From CAVPNY01 sp963706905 (GTDB lineage: Bacteria; Chloroflexota; Anaerolineae; Anaerolineales; UBA4823): a stretch of DNA of 64,000 nucleotides. The translations under genes and the position numbers were made by a program. The DNA lies in contig CAVPNY010000022.1 in NCBI GenBank assembly GCA_963706905.1, forward strand, positions 1 to 64,000, given 5' to 3'. The stretch's first letter is position 1, and each line of letters starts with the position of its first letter. Below are positions 26,140-34,828 of the stretch, one piece after another. A model generated the notes under the pieces. It was not told the DNA's origin and did no database searches. It saw nothing but the letters and a program-made list of their open reading frames with translations.

Positions 26140-28116
26140 CTAATCAGATTGGGCTTCAGATGGCTGCGCCAGCGGGAATAACACCTGGAAGACAGTGCCT
26201 CCGGGAACGCTGGCCACCTGGATGGTGCCTTTGTGAGCGGTGATGATGCGCTTGGCAATTGCCAGGCCCAGGCCGGTGCCATTGCGGTTTGTGGTGAAGA
26301 ATGGCTCGAAGATACGCTCGCGGATTTCATCCGGAATACCCGGGCCATCATCCGCGAAGCTGACTTCGACCTGTTCCAGACCGCCCACCGCGGGCGCCGG
26401 GCGGACATGAATCACCAGCGATCCGCCGCTCTCCTTCATGGCTTCGACCGCATTGCCGATCAGGTTGTTAAAAACCTGCTCTAGCGAGCGTAAATCTCCA
26501 CTAATGGTGCAATTTGAGGTTAATACTTTGAAATCCTGGCGGACATTCAGCCGCGTCAGGCGCGGCCGCCAGCGATCGATCAGGTTGGGGAGCATTTCTG
26601 CCAGGTTGATAGGCTCGATCTTATTCTCAACCGGGCGGGAGAATGCCAGGACTGAGCTCATCAGGTGGGTCAGCCGGTTGCAATCCTGGTTGAGACGGTT
26701 GATCACCTCCTGGTTGGGATCATCCTGGGGCAGGTTGTACGCCAGGAGCTGCAGGCCGGTGCTGATATTGTTGATCGGGTTACGCACCTCGTGGGCAAAG
26801 ATGGCGGTCACTTCTCCGAGCAGGGCGCGTTGTTCCAGTTGTTGATTGCGTACCTGGAATTGCTCGTGCTCGCTCAAGTCGCGCAGCAAGATCAGAACTC
26901 CTTGCAGGCGGTCAGCAGAGTTCATTGGCAATATGCGCACGTGGGCCGGAAATGTCGAGCCGTCCCGGCGGTGCAGGCGCACATTGCCCAGGTTGGGGAT
27001 GGCGATGCCTTGCTGCGCTCCCTGGAGGGCAGGCACGAGGTTGTCTGCGCCGATCAGCACGCTCTCGACAGGCTGACCGCAAACCTCCGGCGTGCCGTAT
27101 CCCAGCAGCGTTTCTGCAGCGGGATTGAGATCCTGGATCGCCAGGTCGGGATTGAGCAAGATGATCCCTTCCTGAGCAATTTCCTTGATCGTATCGCCGA
27201 TCAGCAGTAAATGGGCTTTCTTTTTCTCGTCCGTGAGCAGGTTGGCGCGCAGGATGTTCTGCTGGATAATCCCGGTGATGGTTGCAGCCAGGATATTCAC
27301 AATGGGCGCGTACTCCTGGGGGACATCCCCCTCCGGGCAAGACAGCACCAGCAGTCCGAGCAGGCGACCCGGCTGGCCGAGCGGGGTGGTCGATAGATAG
27401 CTCCATTTGGCTGAACGGGCAGCTTTATACAAGGCGTTGCTGGCGCGCTTGCCTGGCGCCCAGGAGGTCGGTTTGAGCAGATCATCCGCCTCCCCGGGCG
27501 GGATTTCACCGGGCAAGGCCGCAGCCTCGCCCAGGATGAAAGCCCGCTCCAGCCCCGGGGAACAGGCCGGAACGAGGTAAATGGATAGGATGGTAGCGCC
27601 GGTCAGGCGTTGGGCGACTTCCAGGGTCGTCTGGACTGCCAGGTTGGTGTCGCTTTCCTGAAAAGTGAGCGCCAGGGCGAGCAGATCCGCCTGGCGTTGC
27701 TTCAGGCGCTCTGTGTCAGCCTGCTGCTGGTAATGAACTGTGGCAGGCTCGACCGTAATCCACCCCCAACTCCCCTGCGGGTCAAGCCGCGAGAGATTGA
27801 CGAACACTTCCAGGCTGTTCCCATGGCGAGTCGCCAGATTGGCAAACAGACTGAGGGGACCTCTGGCAAGCTCCGGGGGCAGGTTTTCGCTGGATAGCGC
27901 TGGAAGGAGATCCTTCAAGCTCTTTTGGGCGAGCTCATTGCGGGTGAAAGCGGTTAACTCGGTCGCCCGAGCATTGGCTAAGAGCACGCGCTGGTGTTGG
28001 AAATCCACCAGAAAAGCAGCTTGCGCCTGAAGATCGATCAAACCCTGAATGTCTGCCAGGCTGGGCTGACGCTGGCGCAAGAAAGGGACATCTCGAATGG
28101 GGAAGGATTTCTTCAT
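26140..28116 (-). CDS. PAS-GAF-PAS sensor histidine kinase
   Basis: 658 residues, no membrane helix, so a cytoplasmic sensor. A first PAS-like domain (~25-130: FLVDFQHQRVLLANARATEL), a GAF-like domain (~145-295: LAVQTTLEVAQRLTGATILSIY), a second PAS (~310-420: GIILLNPDLAIQDLNPAAETLLGY), then HisKA with FAHEVRNPINNI (His442) and HATPase_c with N box NNLIGNAVEAM, DDGPGIPD, FEPFFTT and GTGLGLAIAKRI. The overall type is NtrB/ZraS-like, fitting the adjacent NtrC-type regulator. The ATG overlaps the rpoN TGA (ATGA). The signal is unknown. Confidence 0.9.
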   Translation of the reverse strand: MKKSFPIRDVPFLRQRQPSLADIQGLIDLQAQAAFLVDFQHQRVLLANARATELTAFTRNELAQKSLKDLLPALSSENLPPELARGPLSLFANLATRHGNSLEVFVNLSRLDPQGSWGWITVEPATVHYQQQADTERLKQRQADLLALALTFQESDTNLAVQTTLEVAQRLTGATILSIYLVPACSPGLERAFILGEAAALPGEIPPGEADDLLKPTSWAPGKRASNALYKAARSAKWSYLSTTPLGQPGRLLGLLVLSCPEGDVPQEYAPIVNILAATITGIIQQNILRANLLTDEKKKAHLLLIGDTIKEIAQEGIILLNPDLAIQDLNPAAETLLGYGTPEVCGQPVESVLIGADNLVPALQGAQQGIAIPNLGNVRLHRRDGSTFPAHVRILPMNSADRLQGVLILLRDLSEHEQFQVRNQQLEQRALLGEVTAIFAHEVRNPINNISTGLQLLAYNLPQDDPNQEVINRLNQDCNRLTHLMSSVLAFSRPVENKIEPINLAEMLPNLIDRWRPRLTRLNVRQDFKVLTSNCTISGDLRSLEQVFNNLIGNAVEAMKESGGSLVIHVRPAPAVGGLEQVEVSFADDGPGIPDEIRERIFEPFFTTNRNGTGLGLAIAKRIITAHKGTIQVASVPGGTVFQVLFPLAQPSEAQSD

Positions 28117-29540
28117 AGGCTGGAAGGAATGGCAGGGGATTGGCGGAGATGGGAAGGCAAGATGCCTTCCATGGCGCGATATTTGGCAACGGTGCGCCTG
28201 GCGACTGAATAACCCTGGCGATTGAGCAGCTCAACCAGCTCGCTGTCACTGAGCGGGATCTGCTCCTGCTCGATAATCTGCTTGAGCACGGTGCGGATGT
28301 GCAGGCTGCGGTCGAAAAAGCGCGCCAGGGGGACAATGTGCCCGCTGGGTAGCTGGACAGACTTGCCTGAAACCGCGCGTGAGATGGTGGATTCATGCAC
28401 CTGGAGCTCGTCGGCCAGCACTGCGCGGGTCAGCGGTACCAGGCGCTCATCGCCGTGCAGGATGAACTCGCGCTGCAAAACTGCCAACCGGGTGCACAGG
28501 CGCACCATGGTGTTGGTGCGCTGCTGCAGGCATTTCACCAGCAGCTCGGCCTGTTCCAGGTCGCTGCGCCACTGGTCCGATTTCTCCTCGGGCGCCTGGC
28601 TGATTGCGCTGCGGAAAAGAGCGTTAACCCGCAGCAATCCCGCGTAAGGCGAGACGATCTCCACCAGAAAGGGGCTATCCGGATCTTTATCCAGGCAGGA
28701 AATGAGCACATCAGGGGATGAATATACCTGCGGGGCTTCGCCCTTGCCTTGATGGATGTCGCCCCAAAAAGCCCGCGCCGGGAAAGGATTCAGGTTGTCG
28801 GCGATAAAGCGGGCTACCTGTTCCACCTGGCGGGTGGAGGCGTTGATCAGGCGACCCAGCTCAGAATACTGGTGGCGGCTGAGCAAATCCATTCCCTGGC
28901 TGATGGCGGCGCAAGCCAAGGGCGGAACAGGGCGGCTCTCTGCCAGCACCTCAAGCTGGACCAAAAGGGCTGCCTGGGGAGACGGCGCACCGACTCCGAC
29001 TGGATCGGCGCGCTGGATCAGGCGCAGGATGCTTTCCAGGCGGGAGGGTAATACGTGGTGATAAAGGGCGATCTCCACCAGGGGCGTGCTCAGCAAGCCA
29101 TCCTCATCCAGGCTGGAAAGGATGTGCGCTGCCAGTAAGCGGTCCTCGGGGCGCAGCTCAAAGGCGATCTGGCGCAGGACATAAGTCGGAAGATCCTCGT
29201 CGCTGGCGGGCAAATTATCATCCGGCAGATCCAGGATGTCTTGAGAAGTCCCTTGATGGAAATCCTGAACAGGGGATACAAAGACAATCGGCTCTTCGGC
29301 AAGCCTGGAGGCCGGGGGAGAACAGCGCGGGCAGGTATTTAAATCCGTCAGCACCAGATTACAGCGGGGGCAGCGATGGGCATCTTTTAGCTCCAGGGCT
29401 GGATTGCGAGCAAGCTCGGCTTCGACCTTTTGTTCCAGCTCGGCTGCAGGTAACTCCAGAAGCGCCATGGTCTGCGCCAGGTGGGCGGTGGTCAGCGGTC
29501 GTAAGGAAGTGGCAATACGGAGATGAGGAGATTGGAACAT
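28113..29540 (-). CDS. rpoN: RNA polymerase sigma-54 factor
   Basis: About 475 residues. Region I (LAQTMALLELPAAELEQKVEAEL in two pieces, then ARNPALEL), core-binding domain, HTH (ESTISRAVSGKSV) and the RpoN box ARRTVAKYR near residue 450 are all present. Between region I and the core-binding domain sits a four-Cys knuckle (Cys57, Cys60, Cys70, Cys73: CPRC-x9-CPRC), not part of the standard factor. The start at 29540 was chosen by region I; the open frame to 29651 crosses the promoter. Followed immediately by its kinase and activator genes. Confidence 0.93.
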   Translation of the reverse strand: MFQSPHLRIATSLRPLTTAHLAQTMALLELPAAELEQKVEAELARNPALELKDAHRCPRCNLVLTDLNTCPRCSPPASRLAEEPIVFVSPVQDFHQGTSQDILDLPDDNLPASDEDLPTYVLRQIAFELRPEDRLLAAHILSSLDEDGLLSTPLVEIALYHHVLPSRLESILRLIQRADPVGVGAPSPQAALLVQLEVLAESRPVPPLACAAISQGMDLLSRHQYSELGRLINASTRQVEQVARFIADNLNPFPARAFWGDIHQGKGEAPQVYSSPDVLISCLDKDPDSPFLVEIVSPYAGLLRVNALFRSAISQAPEEKSDQWRSDLEQAELLVKCLQQRTNTMVRLCTRLAVLQREFILHGDERLVPLTRAVLADELQVHESTISRAVSGKSVQLPSGHIVPLARFFDRSLHIRTVLKQIIEQEQIPLSDSELVELLNRQGYSVARRTVAKYRAMEGILPSHLRQSPAIPSSL

Positions 29541-29575
29541 AGTTTTCAGATCGCCTACAGGATGAGATGGAATAG

Positions 29576-29605
29576 TTCTTGCAACAAGTTGCAAGAAACG
29601 TGCCG
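29576..29605 (-). promoter_or_regulatory. Sigma-54 promoter overlapping a 22-bp palindrome, upstream of rpoN
   Basis: On the minus strand 29605-29590 reads CGGCACGTTTCTTGCA, which matches the consensus TGGCACG-N4-TTGCA at every defined base but the first; GG and GC are 10 bases apart as required. Transcription would start near 29579, giving a ~40-nt leader before the rpoN ATG. A perfect 10-bp inverted repeat with a 2-bp centre (29576-29597) covers the -12 element and start site, a likely operator. This suggests that sigma-54 drives its own operon. Confidence 0.7.
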
Positions 29606-29731
29606 TCCACCGTGAGCTAATTATAGAATATTTCCCCCCAATTATGACCATGAACTTGCAGTTTTATCAGGTGTACCTTCCGTTCAGGGCAAGGGAGGCA
29701 GTGACCCCATCCTTATCCTGAAATGGAAGGT

Positions 29732-30250
29732 TCAGGGGGCTGTGCCGCCTGGTGGAGGGGCAATTTGAACCATGGTGGAAGAACCATCCGGATTGGTGAC
29801 CATCACGGCAATATGCTGGGCGCCGTCATGGGGGATCAGAACATAGCCGCGGCAGCCGCCAATCCACTGATTCTGGACTCCGCTGTGCGGGTAGAGGCTG
29901 CAATCCAGCGGGGCTTGCTCCGCGCCGGTGTCGAGCGGTTGTTCAGCGATGCTCCATCCGGCGCTCTGCCAGCGGCTGACGGCTGGCTCGGTCAAAGCGA
30001 CATAAACTGTGCCTTCAAAGGCCACCATGCCATCTGGCGTCGGGGAATCGTTGCTGGCAGGGATGTCCTGCACAGAGGTTACCAGATCAGAAGGCTGGCT
30101 TTCGGGCGGGGCGGCCTGGGCTTCTCCGTTGCCCAGGGCGACTGAGGCGGAGGCGCCGCCGCTTTGGGTGGAGCTGCAGGCAGAGGCCATGATCAAGATC
30201 GATACTGCCAGGACGAACAGGACGGGGGTTAGACGTGTGCGAGTTTTCAA
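29732..30250 (-). CDS. Small lipoprotein
   Basis: About 172 residues. Signal LTPVLFVLAVSILIMASACSS ends in a lipobox (split: LFVLAVSILIM, ASAC). A Gly/Ser/Pro linker leads to a small domain with VAFEGTVYVALTEPAV, DCSLYPHSG and GGCRGYVLIPHDGAQHIAVMV; three Cys may form disulphides. Family not recognised. I start at TTG 30250-30248, which has GGAG ~7 nt upstream; GTG at 30268 is the alternative. Confidence 0.6.
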   Translation of the reverse strand: MKTRTRLTPVLFVLAVSILIMASACSSTQSGGASASVALGNGEAQAAPPESQPSDLVTSVQDIPASNDSPTPDGMVAFEGTVYVALTEPAVSRWQSAGWSIAEQPLDTGAEQAPLDCSLYPHSGVQNQWIGGCRGYVLIPHDGAQHIAVMVTNPDGSSTMVQIAPPPGGTAP

Positions 30251-30322
30251 AGCAGGCTCCGGTTCCACTTGAATGAATGGTCGGTAATTCTCAATGTTGC
30301 AAGTTCCGGGCCAAAATGAAAA

Positions 30323-30349
30323 GAAAAACACTGCCTGGGCGTGTTTTTC
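30323..30349. terminator. Bidirectional terminator-like hairpin
   Basis: GAAAAACAC (30323-30331) pairs with GTGTTTTTC (30341-30349); GCC and GGC in the loop extend the stem. The U-rich arm on either strand makes it a plausible bidirectional terminator between the lipoprotein leader and the RHS region. Confidence 0.45.
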
Positions 30350-30461
30350 AGATCGAAGCGCTGAAGAAACCGCCTGATACAATCTCTCGCATCTATGGCG
30401 GTTGCGACCAGTTTGGAAAACCACCGAAATCAAGATCAGGCCGGTGTTTCGGACAATATTC

Positions 30462-30490
30462 TTGTTTGTCCGGCATGTTTACTCTATAAT
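30462..30490 (+). promoter_or_regulatory. Sigma-70-like promoter reading into the RHS region
   Basis: TTGTTT (30462-30467), a 17-bp spacer, and a perfect TATAAT (30485-30490). It would read into the shared repeat and the first RHS fragment. Confidence 0.45.
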
Positions 30491-30495
30491 AAATA

Positions 30496-30517
30496 TAGGA
30501 CTTACGCAGTTGGTGGG
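30496..30517 (+). repeat. Repeat end shared with the 49.4-kb hairpin element
   Basis: A 22-base sequence starting TAGGACTTACGCAG is identical to the reverse complement of 49457-49478. The TAGGACTTACGC start is typical of the ends of some insertion sequences, so this is probably the remaining end of a lost or non-autonomous element. Confidence 0.55.
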
Positions 30518-30689
30518 TTTGTTGATCAACCTGCAAGTTGCAGCCAGGGCCCACGCGATAGCAGTACAGCGGGCAGGCGCTACCTTTAACTACTTACAAC
30601 TTGCTTCCGGGGTCTTGCTGCCGCCAATCTGGGAGGGCAGACTATTTTGGGTCTAGCGTTGGATACTGAGGGATCTCTGACATGCTAAA

Positions 30690-31030
30690 AACCACCGCCA
30701 ACAGCAGCACTGGAGCATTGATTGGCGAGCTGCGGTACAAGGCCTGGGGAGAAGCAGCGGTATTCCTGGGGGACTACCTACACCAACCGCAGGTACACCG
30801 GGCAACTGAAAGAGAGTTTGCTAGGTGGTTTGGAAGGGATGTATAATTTCAATGCTCGCTGGGTGGACGTTTATGGTTCTGTTGACACGATAATCGATAT
30901 ATATGCCTCAAATTGTGTCCATGGAGAAATAGGAGGTATCTATTCAATCTTTGGGCTTTTTACCGGGAATGAAATAAAAGGCAAGCAATTCGATCTCGGT
31001 TTTTTCTCAATCCAATTTGGACAACCTTGA
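30690..31030 (+). pseudogene. RHS/YD-repeat C-terminal fragment 1
   Basis: Starts within the RHS core (TANSSTG, GELRYKAWGE), shifts frame by an extra base near 30752 (GAGAAGCAGCGG instead of GGAGCAGCGG), continues RYSWGTTYTNRRYTGQ, LGGLEGMYNFNARWVDVY and then diverges into a 50-residue tip (GSVDTIIDIYASN to FFSIQFGQP). The core is collinear with the other two cassettes. Only the last ~70 core residues remain, with no start, so it cannot be expressed as a normal RHS protein. It is a typical orphan tip left by cassette exchange. Confidence 0.65.
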
Positions 31031-31045
31031 GGCTACGATACCGAA

Positions 31046-31333
31046 ATGGGTTGTTCCTGGGTATTATTTCTAATGGCAGCTATCACATCGATTTGGGGAC
31101 CTAAATGGTTCCTCTTTCTTTCGGCTATTTTTTCTTTTACGGCTGGTTTCATGCTGGGATATGGGGGAAAATCCGGAAGCCTTGAATTGGGAATTATCCT
31201 GGGTTTGATTTTCACGAGTGTTTCGATAGGAGGTGGGATCAGCACTAGGTATTTTAGAAGTCGTGGGTTAGTTGAAGGAATGGAAGACATTTTTATGGCG
31301 ATAAAATCCTTGTTTAGTAGAAAACGGCAGTAG
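31046..31333 (+). CDS. Small membrane protein in RHS region
   Basis: 95 residues with about three hydrophobic helices (VLFLMAAITSIWGPKWFLFLSAIFSF read in parts, GLIFTSVSIGGGI) and a basic C terminus (IKSLFSRKRQ). Locally AT-rich. It directly follows the tip of RHS fragment 1, the usual place for an immunity gene, but no family is recognised. Ribosome site weak. Confidence 0.4.
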   Translation: MGCSWVLFLMAAITSIWGPKWFLFLSAIFSFTAGFMLGYGGKSGSLELGIILGLIFTSVSIGGGISTRYFRSRGLVEGMEDIFMAIKSLFSRKRQ

Positions 31334-31605
31334 TTTATTACGATTTGTGTGAATCATACAAATGAGATCTATCAGAGATGCATAAGAATCTGACCTAAGT
31401 TTAGATAAAAATGCACAATTTGGATTTCATCGTTGGTAAACCTCTCTTGGAAAGTAATTCTACATCTTACAACTGGGGAGAAGCAAATGGCCAAAGGCGG
31501 CTGAAGCGCATCCTCAGCGGGACGCCATTACAACCCTCCTCGCTGCAGGATCTGCGCTACTACAACACCACCAGCGGGGCGGCCTGGTATGATGGGGTGG
31601 GCAAT

Positions 31606-31629
31606 CCTTCGGCAAGCTCAGGACAGGCT
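31606..31629 (+). repeat. Short palindromic repeat inserted in frame (copy 1)
   Basis: CCTTCGGCAAGCTCAGGACA and the following GGCT interrupt the RHS core in frame, adding PSASSGQA where the sister cassette reads GNLAVKTG directly. It belongs to the widespread CTTCG-N-GCTCAGGAC interspersed repeat family. Confidence 0.6.
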
Positions 31630-31783
31630 CTGGCGGTCAAGGCCGGGGTGAGCTACATCTACGGGGATGCAAACCACAAGCATGCCGTGACTTCGTTTTC
31701 GAACAACACCTACGGTTATGACAACAACGGCAACATGACCAGCCGCAACATCGGCGGGACGGCATACACATTGACCGGAGCAT

Positions 31784-31804
31784 GCCCTGAGCCCTGGCGA
31801 AGGG
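31784..31804 (-). repeat. Short palindromic repeat inserted in frame (copy 2)
   Basis: The inverse orientation of the same repeat (CCTGAGCCCTGGCGAAGG) adds CPEPWRR between YTLTG and DAEKHLTG. Copy 3 (33708-33728) sits at the homologous site in the third cassette, so it was inserted before the cassettes duplicated. Confidence 0.6.
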
Positions 31805-32980
31805 ACGCCGAGAAACACCTGACCGGGGTGAGCGGGGGGACCACGGCGACGTTTGTCTACGATGGGAATGGCAAGCGAGTCAAGGCCACGGTGGGCACTA
31901 CAACCACGATCTACATTGGCGACTACCTGGAATGGACTGGCAGCACCAGCACGCGGGTAAGCTACTACGGAGTTTACGCTGAGGGCAACCGAAGCGCCAA
32001 CGGGGCGCGCATTGCCATGCGGGTGGGCAATACGCGCTATTGGCTGTTCAGCGATCATTTAGGGTCGACGACGATCACAGCAGACAGCTCTGGGACAAAG
32101 CTGGGAGAGCTGAGATACAAGGCCTGGGGGGAGCAGAGATATGCCTGGGGGACAATGAACACCAACCGAAGATTTACTGGTCAAATAAGGGAAAATACCC
32201 TAGGCGGCGCGGAAGGGTTGTACTTCTTCAACGCTCGCTGGGTCGATGTCTCGCTGGGACGCTTTGCACAGGCGGATCTCCATCATCCCCGAGCCGGGGA
32301 ATCCACAGGCGTGGGACAGGTACTCCTATACCAGTAACAACCCTGTCAAATATATTGATCCAAGTGGTCATGATCAGGATTGCAGCACCTGGGATTGGGC
32401 ATGTAATCAACAAGTTAAAAAGGAAGAGGTTCACAAAAATGAGGATTGGGCAAAGAATGTTGGAACTTCAGCTATATTGTTAGACAATGCTGCGGCATTC
32501 TCTAATGGAATTTATACGATCACGGGTGATTTAGTAACCCTTATTTGTCCAGAGTGCTATCCCGTTGTTATAGTAATCTATCGATTCTATAGCTATATTC
32601 CCAATTCCCTTAGCACAATATCAATGGGTTTGTGGGTTGGTCAAGGATTCATTACTGGAGAAAATAGCTTTTCAATAACTCAAACACCTCAAGAAACAAA
32701 CATCTCACTTTCAGTGTCACAAGATAGTATTGTGGCAACCACAACAAACATGGCCGGTTGGCTGATTCCTGAACCAAATATTGCCACAGCCTTAGATTCT
32801 GCTGTTTTGGCTTACGATTTTGGACGTTCAGGAATTATTCCAACTCTATCTATCCCCACTTGGATAAATCCTAATTTGTCATATAGTACAGAATATGGGT
32901 TCAGTTTTGGTTGGAGTTGGTAACGAAGATATGTTGGATCAAGTTTAACACTTATTGTCTGTGGATTACCTCTGATTACA

Positions 32981-33286
32981 ATGGTCCTCGTTGCTGCCAT
33001 TTTGGGGAGTTTTTACCGCAAAAAGCTTGCTAATAGGATATTGACTGGTATACGACAGGGGCATTTCAGGAATTTTTCCTCACCTCAAGTATCCAGAAAG
33101 ATTCGAGGGCTTTCAATACTTGCCATAATTTCGCTGACAGGCATCGTTACAATATCTCTTATGGTAAGGTCTGAAATGTCGCCTTCACGAGAATGTACCC
33201 TGATACTGTACGGAATATTCCTTTTGTTAGGCATTGTCGCTGGAGTGCTTTTATTAAAGCAAGTTCTGAATCAGCTCAGACATTAA
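32981..33286 (+). CDS. Small membrane protein after RHS tip 2
   Basis: 101 residues with three membrane helices (MVLVAAILGSFY, LAIISLTGIVTISLMV, LILYGIFLLLGIVAGVLLL). It directly follows the tip of RHS fragment 2, as an immunity gene would. No family recognised. AT-rich. Confidence 0.45.
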   Translation: MVLVAAILGSFYRKKLANRILTGIRQGHFRNFSSPQVSRKIRGLSILAIISLTGIVTISLMVRSEMSPSRECTLILYGIFLLLGIVAGVLLLKQVLNQLRH

Positions 33287-33633
33287 AATAGAGAACCTCC
33301 CGGCACCATCGCCAACCCATCTTCCCAGCAGGACCTGCGCTACTACAACACCAGCAACGGGGCTTCCTGGTATGATGCGGTGGGCAACGTCCTGCAGATT
33401 GGCGACTACAAGGCCGGGCCGCAGACGCAGATCTTCACCTACGACAACGCCGATCGCATCCTGAGCGGCGCAGCAAGTGGGGGCAGCAGCGGTAATTACA
33501 GCGAGACTTATTCGTACAACAGCGAGACGGGCAATCTGGCGGTCAAGACCGGGGTGAGCTACACCTACGGGGATGCAAACCACAAGCATGCCGTGACTTC
33601 GTTTTCGAACAACACCTATGCCTATGACGCCGC

Positions 33634-33650
33634 GTTTGCCAGAGGCAAAC
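33634..33650. repeat. Second short palindrome type inserted in frame
   Basis: GTTTGCC-AGA-GGCAAAC, a perfect 7-bp hairpin, adds AFARGKL to the RHS core where the sister cassette reads YDNNGNMTSR. Confidence 0.5.
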
Positions 33651-33707
33651 TTGGAAACATGACCAGCCGATACATCGGCGCGACGGCATACACATTGACC
33701 GGAGCTT

Positions 33708-33728
33708 GCCCTGAGCCCTGGCGAAGGG
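33708..33728 (-). repeat. Short palindromic repeat inserted in frame (copy 3)
   Basis: Same sequence and position in the core as copy 2 (CPEPWRR in the protein). Confidence 0.6.
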
Positions 33729-33982
33729 ACGCCGAGAACCACCTGACCGGGGTGAGCGGGGGCGCTACGGTGACGTTTGTGTACGATGGGGATGGGAAGC
33801 GGGTCAAGGCCACGGTGGGCACTACAACCACAATCTATATTGGCGACTACCTGGAATGGACGGGCAGCACCAGCACACGCGTGAGCTATCATGGAGTTTA
33901 CGCTGAGGGCAACCGAAGCGCCAATGGGTCGCGCATCGCCATGCGGGTGGGCAACACGCGCTACTGGCTGTTCAGCGATCAT

Positions 33983-34007
33983 CCTTCGGCTGCGCTCAGG
34001 ACAAGCT
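33983..34007 (+). repeat. Short palindromic repeat inserted in frame (copy 4)
   Basis: CCTTCGGCTGCGCTCAGGAC and AAGCT add PSAALRTS between LFSDH and LGST; cassette 2 reads LFSDHLGSTT without it, so this copy is private to cassette 3. Confidence 0.6.
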
Positions 34008-34828
34008 TAGGCAGCACCGCCATAACGGCCAACAGCAGTGGGACTTCTATTGGTGAGCTGCGCTATAAAGCCTGGGGGGAGCAGCGGTATTCCTCGGGGA
34101 CGACGTACACTAACCGAAGATTCACAGGTCAATTAAGGGAGAGCACACTCGGCGGCGTGGAGGGGCTGTACTACTTCAACGCTAGATGGGTTGATGTTTA
34201 TCTTAACGCTGGATCCAGCCTGACACAATCATACCTCAAAATCAAGGGGTACAAGCTTGGGATCGCTATGCTTTCGTAAACAATAATCCGGTTCGTTTCA
34301 ATGACCCGTCAGGGCATTATATTGAGCTACCCTGTTTCTTCTGTGACTAGTCGTGGATCGATTACTCTTCAACTTCTGGGGGGTCTAATACAGCGATTGA
34401 TATTGCTGCTACCGTTGGGTGCTTTGCAGTAGGGTGTCACATTGATCGAAAAAATGATGTTATCAGCGGGCCGACGCGGGAGGAATATGCACAAACTAGT
34501 ATAATGAGTTTAGGCCCGACTCCACTGGCGGTAACGACCGGGGCAATGGCTACGAGGATATTTGGTGGAGAGACAGCCGATACAATCCGAGGTCGAGCAG
34601 CGCATGCAAATTATCCTTATGCACTTGGACCTGGATATAAATACGAACAAACTTTACCGAGTGGTCTGAGACCGGATGCGATTGACTGGGAGAATAACGT
34701 CGTTCGCGAGTTAAACCGGATAACTGGTCAGCTATCCAAAGTGGGTGGAGACAAGTTCGAAAGTACTTGAACGAGCTTTTTGAAATGACCGGGGATACCT
34801 GGACTGCTTATGTGGACACTTACAAAAA

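Larger units (their letters stand above)
30251..30689. other. Intergenic region with hairpin, promoter and repeat end
   Basis: A 439-bp stretch with no convincing gene. It holds a hairpin at 30323-30349, a sigma-70-like promoter at 30462-30490 pointing right, a repeat end at 30496-30517 shared with the 49.4-kb hairpin element, and a GTTGATCAAC palindrome just after it. GCAAGTTG and CAACTTGC arms ~60 bp apart further on suggest an insertion-sequence remnant. A 64-codon open frame here has no coding character. Confidence 0.4.
31411..32923 (+). pseudogene. RHS/YD-repeat fragment 2 with variable tip, frameshifted
   Basis: From ~31495 the frame shows an RHS core: DLRYYNTTSGAAWYDGVGN, YTLTG, FVYDGNGKRVKATVG, DYLEWTGS, YWLFSDHLGSTT, GELRYKAWGEQRY, NTNRRFTGQ and FFNARWVDVSLGRFAQAD. 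One extra base near 32279 ends it early; in the next frame it continues IIPEPGNPQAWDRY, NNPVKYIDPSGHDQ and a ~180-residue tip ending in GFSFGWSW at 32923. The tip is AT-rich with hydrophobic stretches; its activity is unknown. The long N-terminal RHS shell is missing. Confidence 0.7.

Noticed and set aside
30395..30656. Overlapping short frames before the RHS region
   Set aside because: They cross a promoter, a repeat end and palindromes and have no coding pattern.
31600..34010. Repeats in the RHS region as a CRISPR array
   Set aside because: Copies are few, inserted within coding frames and irregularly spaced, with no spacers and no cas genes.
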